This document shows positions 12,585 to 24,115 of a stretch of DNA of 64,000 nt, in pieces. The stretch covers positions 6,414-70,413 of the forward strand of contig MNCI01011109.1 of NCBI GenBank assembly GCA_015680685.1. The letters run 5' to 3'. This DNA comes from Gnetum montanum (Eukaryota; Streptophyta; Gnetopsida; Gnetales; Gnetaceae). A program made the translations under genes and the position numbers. The notes under the pieces are model-generated. The model was given only the letters and a program-made list of their open reading frames with translations. It searched no databases and had not been told where the DNA came from. Position 1 is the stretch's first letter. Every line of letters begins with the position of its first letter.

Positions 12585-14064
12585 ATGGCTTCTTCTCATA
12601 AAGTTAACTCACCTAGGAATAACACGGAAAACAGTCAGCAACATAAGGAACATAACCACGATCAGCCAAGCCCTCAACATTATAAGATGACATATACTCA
12701 TCCCGATGAGTATATTCCTAATTTTACTTTTGTTCTTCATCAAGACGAACAACTACGGTGGAGAGATTTGCAAGGTAACATCGTGTTACCCCCAGATCGA
12801 TCAGTCCCTAACATGCTCTTCTGTGCCTTAGCACAGATTGGCATGCAAGAACTATTTGATAAATACGTTGCAGATGATTTTGACACAAGGGATTATCATC
12901 CCATAGATTCCCAACGTATTCGGGACTTAAGGAAAGAGATCCAACACACATTGTTGAAGGGAAAGGTCCCCCATGTCCTTAGTGAAATAGGAGATGAGGA
13001 ACCCCTCATGAAGGGTTTCTTAGAAAATTATGTTCCTCCTCCTCACAATGGTGAAGAGGTTAGGCATTAGAGCCTTCGTTCAACTGTACATGCTACGGGC
13101 TCTGATCCTCGTGAACACCAATTGTTCACGGCAGGAACAACCACTCACGCTAAGGATAGACACTTAGATCATTATGACGATCGGGGCCAAAGCAGCCGAA
13201 GAGAAGGTAAGAAACATCGCCATGGTGATGGATCCCCTTCCTCTTCTCCTTCATCTCATCATTCACACTCTCCTTCCACATCTAGGCATAGCCACCATGA
13301 GCATAAAGGGGAGGATAAAAGTAAAAAGGATGAGAGACCTCGACAGGAAGGTCGAGAGGAGTTAGGACAAGGGCAAGGACGTAGGGAGAGTAGAGAACCA
13401 CCACGAAGACATCATAGATGTCATGACAGGGATGATCATGATGAACCCCTANGATACTCACCAAAGAAGCAGAGAGCTGGTACCGGTCCTTAGAATCGGA
13501 AACCATCAGGAGGTGGAGTACGATGCTTGAACTATTCAACAACAAATATCAGATGTACTCCAGAGTGTCCAATTTGCATAAGCAGATCCAAAGCTGGAAA
13601 CAAGGTGCTTATGAACCCCTAGATGCTTCCATGGCCTGCTACTATACATTGCTACATCGTTGCCCAGGCCATGGGTATGCTAAGTGGGATCAACTTTGCC
13701 ACATCGTGGATGGGTTAAGGAATGAAATAAGAAGAACTCTTGGGACTTAGCCCAAGGGAGACTTTCCCAACTTAGAGTCCATGAAGTTGAAATTTTGTTG
13801 GAATAAGTAGTGCAAGAAGAAGGTGAGCTACATACGAGGGAAAGTGCGAAGGAGTACAACCGTGATCCCTCCCTTCGAAAGAAGGGAGTGAAATTTTGTG
13901 ATGAAGAGGATGAGTCACCAATTGAAGAGTTGGTGAACCGGAAAACTATGCCGATCCAAAAGTTAACAACTGAGGTATCGGCCAAAGTAGATCAAATGTG
14001 GGATTCCTTAGACTCAAGAATTGAAACAGTCCTAAAAATTGTAGGAGAGTCTAAGGTAGAGTAA
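12585..14064 (+). pseudogene. gag of Ath-1
   Basis: Starts at ATG 12585 and runs open to a TAG at 13068, then continues in the same frame to 13493. The second part is rich in His, Arg, Ser, Glu and Asp and includes one ambiguous base (N, 13452). After a frame change, 13523-13750 encodes a capsid-like segment with WKQGAYEPL, LLHRCPGHG and HIVDGLRNEIRRTL, the pattern of Athila-type gag (W...E..YK.LL..CP.HG). A further acidic segment is open at 13810-14064. One stop and at least one shift make it non-functional as it stands. Confidence 0.75.
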
Positions 14065-14099
14065 AGTAGTAACAAAGGAAAGAAAAAGAGGAGAGATTT

Positions 14100-15008
14100 A
14101 AGCCCTACACATAACAAGGGTAAGGGAAAAATCACTAACTCTGATGTGGCTGTAAATTCTGACACAGATGAAGATGGTGGATGTGGGGTCTACTACTATG
14201 ACCATCCTAAGGGATGTTGTCCTATTATCTCACATCTATAGGAGTCTGGGGTGTATGCACTAAATCCAAGACTTAATTAATGGCAAACACCCTGAAGGTT
14301 GCCTTATCCACAAGGTAACCCAAGGCAGTTCCACCAATCCTTAACGTATTACCCAATTGGAATGCCTCCTCAACCCATCAGACAACATCAGCAATGGCAA
14401 TACCCACAGTCATGGGGGATGCCATCTCGAAAACAACAGTATCCTTACTTGTAGCCTGATCCTTATGGATATTATGTGTAGCAACCGATTTCTCCAAGTG
14501 ACTCTATGGGTCACGCAATCCCCAACCATCACTACCAAGCTCGGGAGTACTTTAGATGTATCATGCCTAGAACCTATCCCAACTTAAGAAGAGCAACATA
14601 CAACTAGAGCTGGTTGACCAATCCATCACCATTCCCTTAGGATTGTTGGAGGACATTATCACCACTATGTGTGGGTGGTCATACCCAGCCGATTTCCTGG
14701 TGATTCAGGTTAACAACGAAGGGGGTTTCCCCATTATAATGGAAAGGCCGTGGCTAAGTACCGTAGATGCGTACCTAGGAATCCATGATCTTTCCTTACA
14801 AATTTCTAAGATGAATCTTTACGGAAAGATCAAGAAGAAGAAATTTCCATGCATTGCATACAGTGATTCATCGGGTGATGACATGGAGGATATGTCTCCA
14901 TGTGAGAGGTGTGCCCATGAAAGTGAGAAACAAAGATGCCTGTATGTAGCAACCACACAAGAAGTAGTAGACACCCCGTGGTTGACAGCCACTCAAAGAA
15001 TCAGATAA
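14100..15008 (+). pseudogene. gag tail and retropepsin-like segment of Ath-1
   Basis: The first half (about 14150-14460) is Pro/Gln/Tyr-rich with stops and resembles the C-terminal tail of Athila-type gag. The open frame 14643-15008 contains YPADFLVIQ and FPIIMERPWLSTVDAY, matching the C-terminal half of plant Ty3/gypsy proteases (usually LGRPFLAT). I see no catalytic DTG/DSG motif in the open part. No RT follows. Confidence 0.65.
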
Positions 15009-16937
15009 ATATGCATGGAACGAACTGAGGAGATAACTCATGCTAACCATGAAAGCATATATACATTGGAACATGAGCGTCGCCAACTTCCACCCTTGAA
15101 TTTAAGATCATCAATTGGGAGAATTTGGGCACTTCTTAGAAATTCAAATAGATGCTCATTATTTCGGATCTCTCCCTTACAACTCAGTCATGAGGGAGAT
15201 GGCCACCTATGCTAACCATATGGGGCCCTCAGTTCTTTTAAGTTTTTGTTTTACATGTTTTTGTTTTACAACATTTTTATTTTACTCATTTTTATTTTAC
15301 AAATTTCTTTAACTTTTCTAATTTTTGTTTTACAACTTTATTTAGCTTTTCTAATTTTTGTTTTACAACTTTCTTTAACTTTTCTAATTTTTGTTTTACA
15401 ACATTGTTATACTTTTCTATTTTTTGTATGAGTGTGTGTGTGTATCCACCATGTAAGTTCATCCCATAATAAGTGTTCATACTGATGGTATCAATTGTTT
15501 TCATATTGATTGCTAATGTTTGGTTTTTACCTTTAAGTCATAATGTTGATACTAAGGTATGTTTCTTTTGATATGGCAAGCAATGAGATCACTTCATCCA
15601 TCCATCCACCAATTTCTATGGTTTCTCTTGGCTTGGAAATGTACAGTTCCCTTCTAATAAGAACTTTAACGAATCAGTGACTGGGTATTTCTCAAACTAA
15701 GGAAGGACTCAAGGATTGCAAAGGGTGTGACTTGAAGGAAACTTGATGTTTTTGTGTTGGTCATTCTCTTGGGTGCTTAGATGTTTCTTCTTGAGTTTTT
15801 TTACCATTCTGATGTTACCCAATTATCAGAAGCTGAGACAATAAAAATAAGAAGTCTTTGCATGGTGTGGTTCTCATGCATAAAAACACAAAAAAAATAA
15901 AGGAGAAAAGAAGAAAAAAGAAGAAGCAAAAAGTGAGAATTCAAAGCACACCCCTTAGACGAAATAAAATTTGGGCTACAAGCACTGGTTATGGAACCAA
16001 AAGTGTTCCCTCTAACTAAGGCCCTTCTNNNNNNNNNNNNNNNNNNNNNNNNNNNNNNNNNNNNNNNNNNNNNNNNNNNNNNNNNNNNNNNNNNNNNNNN
16101 NNNNNNNNNNNNNNNNNNNNNNNNNNNNNNNNNNNNNNNNNNNNNNNNNNNNNNNNNNNNNNNNNNNNNNNNNNNNNNNNNNNNNNNNNNNNNNNNNNNN
16201 NNNNNTTAACTTCTTTTCCTTAACATTTTTCAATTAATTATTATTTTGTTCATTCCCATCTTGACATCCATTTCACTGATGTTTTCAATTGTCCCTTTTA
16301 CTCTATCTTTCTTACTCCTTTCCTTTCTTCATTCTAACGCTACCGGAGGTTTGCGAGTAGTCATGGGGGTATGGGGCCCACTTTTTTTATTTTCTCCTAG
16401 CCCCAAAATTTTTTGATTTTCTTCCTAACCCCTATACCTTCAGTAGTCATCAGTAACATCTTCCCATGTCCATATTAGCCATACCACAACCTAGCCAATG
16501 GACTTACATCGAAGCAAGGTATTAATTACATGATGATTCAATTACACTTGCTAATATATGATTATGTTGTGTGTGCAGATGGTGATCATGCAAACAATAG
16601 ATTGGATCTGGAGCTGGAGCAAACACTTGGAATGGAGCAGCACTAAAGTAGTTATGCAAGGAGCAAGATTGATGGCGCACTTATGGATGGACAATGAAAA
16701 GCGCAATCTTGGCATTGGTAGCGGCAACACTTCTTTCTATCTCTCTCTTTCTCTCAAGCTACCAACAAAGGCCTGATATCATTGTAATAAGGTGTTCACC
16801 CTTGTTGTCATGAACACCAGTTTTGTCAAGTCTTGTAATAATGATCTGTTCACATGTCATCCCATTAGTTCCATTCCCCTCAATAGTTCCATACATTCCT
16901 GATATTATTGTAAGGAACTCGAGGACGAGTTTTCATT
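15009..16937 (+). other. non-coding 3' part of Ath-1, with T-rich repeats and an assembly gap
   Basis: No protein domain is recognisable. At 15240-15425 about five units of roughly 37 bases (AACTTTTCTAATTTTTGTTTTACAAC) form a T-rich array. A run of 177 N covers 16029-16205. At 16365-16376 the string TCATGGGGGTATG repeats the purine tract that adjoins the 3' LTR. Confidence 0.75.
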
Positions 16938-16951
16938 CAGTCATGGGGGTA
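16938..16951 (+). other. polypurine tract region of Ath-1
   Basis: CAGTCATGGGGGTATGA directly precedes the 3' LTR. The G run is the likely plus-strand priming site. It follows GAGGACGAG, a motif I recall in the same place in Athila-like elements. Confidence 0.7.
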
Positions 16952-17917
16952 TGATGAGACGTGATAAGCACAAGTTGCAATATCGCATCCCATGCGATAT
17001 CGCGTATGCGATATCATGTCTTTCCCTGCGATATCGAGTACGCGATATCGCGGTCCACTGCCAAATCTACAAATAAGAGGCGGCACTCCCCTCATTTGAT
17101 GAATAGAGTTAGAAGTAGTGAAGCTCTGGCAGATTGATCACCCCGGAGATAGAATATTTTTCATGTGCCTACAGTAGGAGTCCCCCAAGTGAATGGCTCT
17201 TTATTCGAGCAACTTTGTACCTAAACGCAAGTTGTGTACGGCAATAAAGACAAACTTTGTGGATAAACCTTGCAGTACATGGATAGGTTTAATTAATGTT
17301 ATTTATTGCTTTCCTAGTAACGTGGCATGAGTACGACTTGGTTACAAGCATTGACGAATGTGTACGGCTAACCAAGGAATCGACTACTCATCGCGATTAG
17401 ATTCTCTCACCCTTATCTCCTAGAACGTGGGGTAAGTATTACTTGGCTACAAGCACCTACGAGTGTGTACGGATAGTCAAGGAATCAGCTACTTATCACA
17501 CTTAGGCTAGTTAGGTGCCTCAGTATGACCACTTCAAGCACGTGCATATGTGTGGTAATCCCAGTAACGATTAGCGTTTGGTAGCCACAGTTGCACAGTT
17601 CAAGGTGTGTACGGTAAGTGGGAACGGATGCTGACGCTAGTTAATTTAGACTTAGATCCTTAGTTAGAGTTAGTTAGTTTCTTCAACCCTTCACCCTTTA
17701 GCATAGGAGATAAACCTGAAAATACCAAAAAAATCATATACCTTGGACTTACTTAACCATACACCGTGACAACAACAAGTAAGTCTGGGAAGACAACGAA
17801 TGATTAACCCCAAGTGTTCCATGGGGCATTAGGCATTTAGTCTGTGGAGTTCAAATGGATCACGCATGCTACGCTCGTTTCATATGGTTGAGTGTAGGGG
17901 TACCTCACCACTCATCA
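16952..17917 (+). repeat. 3' LTR of Ath-1
   Basis: 966 bases, starting TGATGAGACG and ending CTCATCA. It is very similar to the 5' LTR. It is longer by extra GCGATATCGCG palindromes in U3 and by about 27 bases near 17552-17580. Its TATA box is mutated to CTACAAATA. Confidence 0.9.
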
Positions 17918-17922
17918 CAAAA
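17918..17922. repeat. target site duplication, right copy (Ath-1)
   Basis: CAAAA, identical to 11529-11533. Confidence 0.85.
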
Positions 17923-18324
17923 TAAGGTGGAAAATTTGACTTTTTAAAGGTATTGGCTTTATCAAGCTATCAACATTGGACTTGCTAGAAAATTTTTATA
18001 GTAAGAGGGTATGAGGCTTTGGGTGATGAAATCACCAACAATGGCCTTGCTAGAAAATTTTTGTAGCAAAAGGAAGTAAAGGTCTTGTAGGATACTAATG
18101 TTGGCTTTCAAATTTCTAACAACTGTTGTGAAACTTTTGAAATCCAAATTACCTATAGCCTTCACATTGGGATTTGGAAATAGGGGGGATGGTTTTCAGC
18201 TTTGGTCTTGTAGTAGAAAAGGTGTTAACAATGGTTTCATAAAACATTTTAGAAATTTCAAAATTTTTAGGTTGTAGGAAATGTTGGCACATAGGCAATA
18301 GGTTTGAATATAGAATTGGATAGA
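17923..18324 (-). other. Tat-B leader, continued
   Basis: Untranslated sequence between the Tat-B gag start and its primer site, split off by Ath-1. Two copies of a segment around CTTGCTAGAAAATTTTT (near 17980 and 18045) form a short direct repeat. No gene is seen. Confidence 0.6.
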
Positions 18325-18343
18325 GGCCTTCCTTCTAGCACTA
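18325..18343 (-). other. primer binding site of Tat-B
   Basis: On the minus strand it reads TAGTGCTAGAAGGAAGGCC, next to an LTR edge at 18350. It is the same site as in Tat-A, Tat-C and Tat-D, and so identifies Tat-B as a fourth copy of this group. Confidence 0.75.
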
Positions 18344-18349
18344 TTAAAT

Positions 18350-18873
18350 TATAGCGATTGGAAAATTTGATCACTAGAAAAATCAAAAGATCCTAATGCA
18401 ACATTTTAAAGCTCGAATCCCAAGGGTCTCCATGAAAAATAAAATCGAAGGTACCTTAGACAGTTTGATAGATCACCCAAGGACTTACAAAATGTAAATG
18501 GGAGTAGCAAAATAAAAATGTAATATGAATCTAAAAATTAAATGCACAGAATAGGAAAAACAATTATGATCTATATTGCACAAAAATAGAACTATAAAAT
18601 TTATTTTAATAAAAATAAAGATGGTTCAGAGAATTTGTACAAGATATGATTGAGGTACTAGAGGATTCTTTTTTATGTGGGTTTGGAATCTATTAAAACT
18701 AGTAGCTCTAAATGCCATAGTCAACTCCACAGTCCAGAGGTCCCACAACATCCAATGCTATCAAACCTTGTTGCACTTCACAATAGATCTACAGTGTTGA
18801 TGATGCATGGAGGTGAGATGTGTGGGGGTTCTTCGCTACCAAGAAGAGCCACACTAGAACTCTCAAAGCCCAC
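18350..18873 (-). repeat. 5' LTR of Tat-B, part 1
   Basis: Begins TATAGCGATTGG (TGTAGCGA with one transition) and contains a segment around GACAGTTTGATAGATCACCC corresponding to GAACAGTCTGGTCGATCAGAC in the solo LTR. It is cut at 18873 by Tat-C and resumes at 56823. Confidence 0.65.
18869..18873. repeat. target site duplication, left copy (Tat-C)
   Basis: CCCAC, repeated at 56818-56822. Confidence 0.9.
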
Positions 18874-20779
18874 TGAAACACCCTAAATTTTCAAGGTATT
18901 CTTGCTTCACCAGGTTCTTGGAATTCAGGCAGCGTCATGACACTTCGGTAAGAAATGGATGCTCTAAGTTTAGACTGTCTAGTTTGGAAAATTTTCTACT
19001 TCCAGTGTTGACAGGCCCAACAGACTCTTTGGCTTGCCCACTTGTGTAGTTCATCCAATTGACAGTCTACTCAGAAATGATGCGTGGGGTTGCCAACGGT
19101 GCTCAGGCTACGCAAAACAGTTTGGTAAGTTTTCTAGTCAAGAAGTTTGCTATGCTACACTATGCTATGTAGCGTAGTAGACCTCAAAAGACAGTTGCAG
19201 GATGAAGTCCTATGCTATGCTACACTATGCAACGTATCACAGCGTAGCAAAAGCAAGACAGAAAGGCCCAACTTACTTAGTGATTTCAATTTCACTCAGC
19301 AAGCACCTCCAGCCTTTCAAAACCAATTGCTTCACTCAACTTCAAGCTTTTCATCAAAACTCCTTTCACTAGAAAAGTAATAGATTAAGCAAAAGAGTAG
19401 GCTATGTTGGCTGCTACGCTATGCTATGTTATGTAGCATAGCATAGCATAGCGATGATGCAAGAATGACTAAAGGCATCTCAGAATGCAAGATCAGCAAG
19501 TTTGCAAACTTTACATCTCAAAGAGCAAAGGTTGCAGATTGTCAGCATGATCTTCAAACAAATGTTCGCAATGCAAATCGTAGTTAAGGCTAGCTACTAC
19601 GCTATGCTACGCTACGTGGCATAGCATAGTGTAGCAAACATGTAGAACTAGCTAGCACACTTCAAAGGCTTCCAGCACCTACAATTAACTCCAATGCAAA
19701 CTTCTTCTTCAAACTGGTAGCTACGCTATGCTACGCTACGTGGCATAGCATAGTGTAGCAAACATGCAAAACTAGCTAGCACACTTTAAAGGCTTCTAGC
19801 ACCTACAATTAACTCCAATGCAAACTTCTTCTTCAAACTGGTAGCTACGCTATGCTACCCTACATAGTGTAGCATAGCGTAGCAGGCAGCTATGCTACGC
19901 CAAACATACTACACTCCACAGCATAGCATAGTGTAGCAGACAGCTACACTACATCAATGCCCTTCACTCGTCTGCATCGTTAGCACACCTAATCCCAACA
20001 CCTCTAATTTTGATAGTGTAATTGCAGCATGGTAGGCTTGTCAATCAATCAGCTTTGCATGTCCATGTAGCATGGACACATTGACACCTTGTGGGTCCAA
20101 GACACGTGGCATCCAAAATGCATCTTTTGCATGTTACTAGCCCTATAAATACCTCGATGAGAAATGATCAAAGGGTTGGAAAATTTAGAAGTTGGCAAAT
20201 TTGGGGAAAAAAATATGGTTGGAAAATTTGAGAAGCATTGGCAATCTTGAGCATTGTTAACATTGAAGAGTTGACAAAAATCAAATAGTTAGCATTCCCG
20301 TTTGGCATTCTGTTAGCTCCCTTCTATTTCCTTTATAACATTTTGCATTGTTAGCTTATGAATCCACGTTCAAGCATACAGTTGACTTACTTTGAACATC
20401 TTTGGTTACTTTCAAGATCTCTGTGCTTCCTAGCGTCACGCAAACGATTGTATCCACCTTGACAAAGTAAAGTCGTAATCTTGAAGTAGTGTATTTCTTA
20501 ACTGCAGTTTATTTCATTCTCTTGCTTATCATTGCACATTACATCATTTTTGTTTCCTCACATATAATAATCTTTATTTTATATTATAAATGTTTTTTTC
20601 AAATTACACATTTGCAAAAAGTTTAGTGACACCGATTAAGTCCTTGTCTGATTAACTAGACTATTCAAGGCACCCCATTTTCATTTTATCCAGCACAGCC
20701 CTCACATGGATCCAGGGTTAACACTATCTAACCGATGACCTCTTGGTGTTTCCAGCAGCTAACATTTTCGATCGCTACA
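18874..20779 (+). repeat. 5' LTR of Tat-C
   Basis: 1906 bases, TGAAACACCC to CGCTACA. About seven clusters of GCTACGCTATGCTA palindromes lie at 19148-19935. Two tandem copies of a unit of about 124 bases (near 19595-19718 and 19719-19842) are present, where the 3' LTR has one. An ACGTGGC box (20104-20110) lies about 35 bases before a TATA box (CCTATAAATACC, 20142-20153), the likely promoter of the genomic RNA. Confidence 0.9.
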
Positions 20780-20785
20780 GTTTTC

Positions 20786-20804
20786 TAGTGCTATAAGGAG
20801 GGCC
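20786..20804 (+). other. primer binding site of Tat-C
   Basis: TAGTGCTATAAGGAGGGCC, six bases after the LTR. It is a mutated form of the TGGCRYTAGAAGGAGGGCC site of Tat-D. Confidence 0.75.
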
Positions 20805-20833
20805 TTTTTAGTGTCTTTTTTATGTTATATAGT

Positions 20834-21136
20834 AGTCTTGTAAGCATTCTACACCCTGACATGCTCTAGCGTAAACTTGACAGCCTTTTGTGGTTGTTTA
20901 AGCATCGTGTGATGTAGATCAATTGCTCTGATGGTTCCTTTGGAACCCTGCAGGACATAAAGCCTCCGATCGAGATTTGACCCTTTTGCGTCACGATAGT
21001 TTTGCACGCATTCTGTACCCTATCATGTACTAGTGTAAATTTGATACCCTTTTGTGGTTGTTTATGTATCATGTGGTGTAGATCAGTTGATTTGATGATT
21101 CCTTCAGACTCCTACAAGACATAAAGCCTTTGATTT
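20834..21136 (+). repeat. tandem duplication in the Tat-C leader
   Basis: Two copies of a segment of about 138 bases (20834-20970 and 20998-21136), sharing CCTTTTGTGGTTGTTTA and GACATAAAGCCT, separated by 27 bases. This is untranslated leader between primer site and gag. Confidence 0.8.
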
Positions 21137-21190
21137 CTTGTTGATCTCCTTGTTTTTCTTATTTGCAAACCCATTTAGCTTTGCAACAAT

Positions 21191-24110
21191 GACTTCCTAA
21201 AGCACTGTTGCTCCCTTCATGGTTCAGGGCATCACAGGTGCAAAACAACCACTCAACCAAATGCAAGGGCCATGTCGATCCCTTAGGATCCAAAATCGGG
21301 GACCTGAGGGCTTGGCCCAACAACACGAGCGATAAAACTTTCTCTACGCTAAGGTGTACGCAAACCTACCCTTAGATGCGCAAGAGCTTGAAGATAAACG
21401 TAGTTTCAAGTTCGCTTACTACAATGGGAAGGAATTTATTCCCACTCTCGGCATTTCCATTTCCTTAATGCAAATGAACCAATGGCTTATAGATCAACTG
21501 ATCCAAGTCCTTAGGCCTAGGGAGCCACAAGACACAGCATCTTACCATGATGAGGCTTTTTAGGATGGATAGGAGGAACTGGATTCCCAATCCAATGGGG
21601 GGGGAGTCAAACCAACCCTACCACCATTCCTCCCACCTTGGCCTTCTGGAAAAACCTCCTCTATATCACTGCTCCCTTCATGATCACATCTGCACCATTG
21701 CAAATCGTGATTCCATTGGTAACAGGTAGCCATACCATTCCTTCGGTGCATCAAAATGCCCATGCCCTTGTCTCAACCCCGATCACTACTCCTCCGGTGA
21801 CTTTTCACCAATTATTTTTTTCTTCGCAACATACACCAATCACAGCTACCCTGCAACACATTCACATAGTACCTACCTTGCAGTCATGTGCAGCTTCCAC
21901 CTCTATCCCTATGTTTAAACCTATTCCACCGTCAGTGGTGAGCCCAGGCCTATCCACATGATGGACCCATTCACTTCTCCTCCTGCTACGCTACCATTGT
22001 AGATGTCTCACTACATTCACCATCATACCTACCAAGCCCTATAAATGGTACAACCCAACATGGGACTATGGTCTATCCTACCAACCATGAAAATGGCCTA
22101 CCCCGTAGCACAATCCTCGGCTACTGCTAAAACAGGACCACCTACCGGGTGGTGGACAATGTAAGCAGCACCATTCATAGGGGCCACCCCAACGACACCG
22201 CCGATGGGTCACATTTTTTCCCCTACCACTCCACAAATGAGAGCTACCCTGATAGTTCCCCAACTTTCTACATTATCCCCAGGTCTAGATCAAGCATTCT
22301 AGCTTATCCAAACCCTTACTAAGGAAATAAAATTCCTCAAGGATATCAGGTTTGATACAGTACAAGTCATGGAATTCTACTAGAATGATCCCATCAACCC
22401 GGTATCCCCTGCACTAGTGTTACCCCCAGGGACGTCACTTCCCCATTTCACGAAATACAACGGGGAAGGGGATCCCAACGCACACCTTGTTACGTTTAGG
22501 TCTGAGTCCCTTCTTCTATAACAATGCCCGCACACGATCATCCATGTCTTTTCCATGTCTCTGACCAAAAAAGCTCTAGATTGGTACTGTGTCCTTCCAC
22601 ACTCCTCCATCTCAACCCTAGAGGAGCTTTTAACCTAGTTCATGATGTGCTTCAAGTACAACTTGAGAGCATAGGTCACGTTGGATCAATTGATGAGTGT
22701 GAAGCAACACCTGCTGGAACCAGTCTAGAAGTTCATCCAACATTGGAGCGTGACCCTTAATGAAATCCGTGAGCCCATCATGGAGGCCCACTTGCTGGTC
22801 TTCTTTAAGAATGCAATGAACAACTTTATTAAGTCTCAGCTGTATTACCTCACTCCATGCATTTTCAGTCAGGCTTTCACCCAGACTAAGAGCATACAGG
22901 ATGCGGCTAAGGCAAGCAAAGACCTAGCCTATGTTGCATACAAGAACACCTTCACGAAGAAGGACAAGGGTAAGGCTACAACAGCCACAGTGGCCACCGT
23001 GGTGAATGAGGCCAAACCCAAACCTAACAAAAATAGTGACAAGAACAATAAGAAAATGGCCACACTTGTAGCTAACCCCCTACCCAAACAGGGAAATGCC
23101 CCGCAACCTTCCACATCTGCACCTAAGACATCTACACCACCTAAACCAAACTTCAAGCATAAAGATCGCTCTAAGTATACCCCACTGCCCGTCAAGCCTT
23201 TCCATCTTCTGAAGCAATTACTAGTGGCAGGGTACATCCAACATAAGCAGATGTCAGAGGAGGAAGCCAGGAAACATTAGCGGTACTGTGAACTCCTCAG
23301 GAATCCCTCGTTGGCTTTGCCCAACAAGCCCCCAGTTCCTAAGGGTTTCAAGCCAGAGAAGTTCTATGACTACCATCAACAGTGTGGTCACAACATAGAT
23401 TACTGTATGGTGCTGAAGGATAACATCCAAAGGATGATCGATCAGGGGAAACTGGTGCTAGAAGAAAGCAATCCAGTACATCCTGGGAATCAATCCTTGC
23501 ATGTCTACACTAACCCTCTCAACACCAAAAATGCTAGTTACATTATCAACACCATCGGCATTGAAAGTAATCCTAGACCACCCTAGCAGCCATTTGTAGT
23601 CTGTGTGCCTCAGCGTAGCGTACCAACACCACCAGTGCTAATCAAAGTCCATAGAAACCTTTTGTATGGAGAGTCCCTCCCTGAGCATTCGCCCCTACAC
23701 CACCTATTAGCAAAACTACACCACTACCTCATACCTTAACACCATTAGCTCCATTCATTATCATGGGGCCAAGCCATGCAATAGCCCCCACCCTGCATAA
23801 GGCAGCTTTATAGCCCTCTCATCTTAGGAAATGAGAAGTGTGCTTCATAAGTAAGACATCAAGGGAACCCCAGGTACTTCCAAGCCTACATCCTCACCCC
23901 CTTCATCCATGCCCTCATCGCAGAAAAATAACGTTGCTACGCATGCACAGTCTTCGCCACCTCATCCAAAAGGGTCTGAACCCAGACCTAAAACTATCCC
24001 TCCTTGGGAAATTCTTCTTCTGGGAAAAATAGAAGAGGAGAAAGGTAGTAAACCGAAAGGTGGCCAGGACCTCTTGGGTGCCCTCACCTAGGTCAAGCAA
24101 GCTCTGAAAT
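21191..24110 (+). pseudogene. gag of Tat-C
   Basis: Begins near ATG 21191. The N-terminal domain is open at 21354-21563 (YANLPLDAQELEDK), then comes a Pro/Thr-rich linker (21570-22330), the capsid domain (about 22400-22960: LPHFTKYNGEGDPNAH, KALDWYCVLP, KSQLYYL), a Lys/Pro-rich basic linker (22960-23250), and a C-terminal segment with YDYHQQCGHNIDYC, a partial zinc knuckle, and NPLNTKNASYIINTI (23311-23586). The frames 22750-23280 and 23311-23586 are the same, separated by a stop; other breaks are shifts. Order and motifs match Tat-D gag. Confidence 0.85.
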
Positions 24111-24115
24111 AGAAA

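Larger units (their letters stand above)
11534..17917 (+). mobile_element. Ath-1: non-autonomous gag-protease LTR element, Athila-type
   Basis: A complete plus-strand element with two LTRs, a tRNA-Asp-type primer site, a purine tract and a five-base target duplication. The 4.5 kb interior codes only for gag-like protein and a protease-like segment; I see no reverse transcriptase, RNase H or integrase in it. The primer site and gag motifs resemble Athila-lineage Ty3/gypsy elements. Short elements that keep gag but not pol are known as TR-GAG; this one also keeps part of the protease. It must have moved using enzymes supplied by another element. It sits in the leader of Tat-B. Confidence 0.85.

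Noticed and set aside
15246-15504. Hydrophobic frame on plus and Lys-rich frame on minus strand
   Set aside because: Both come from the T-rich tandem repeat of Ath-1.
15991-16233. Open frames on both strands across 16029-16205
   Set aside because: They consist of the run of N and are not sequence.
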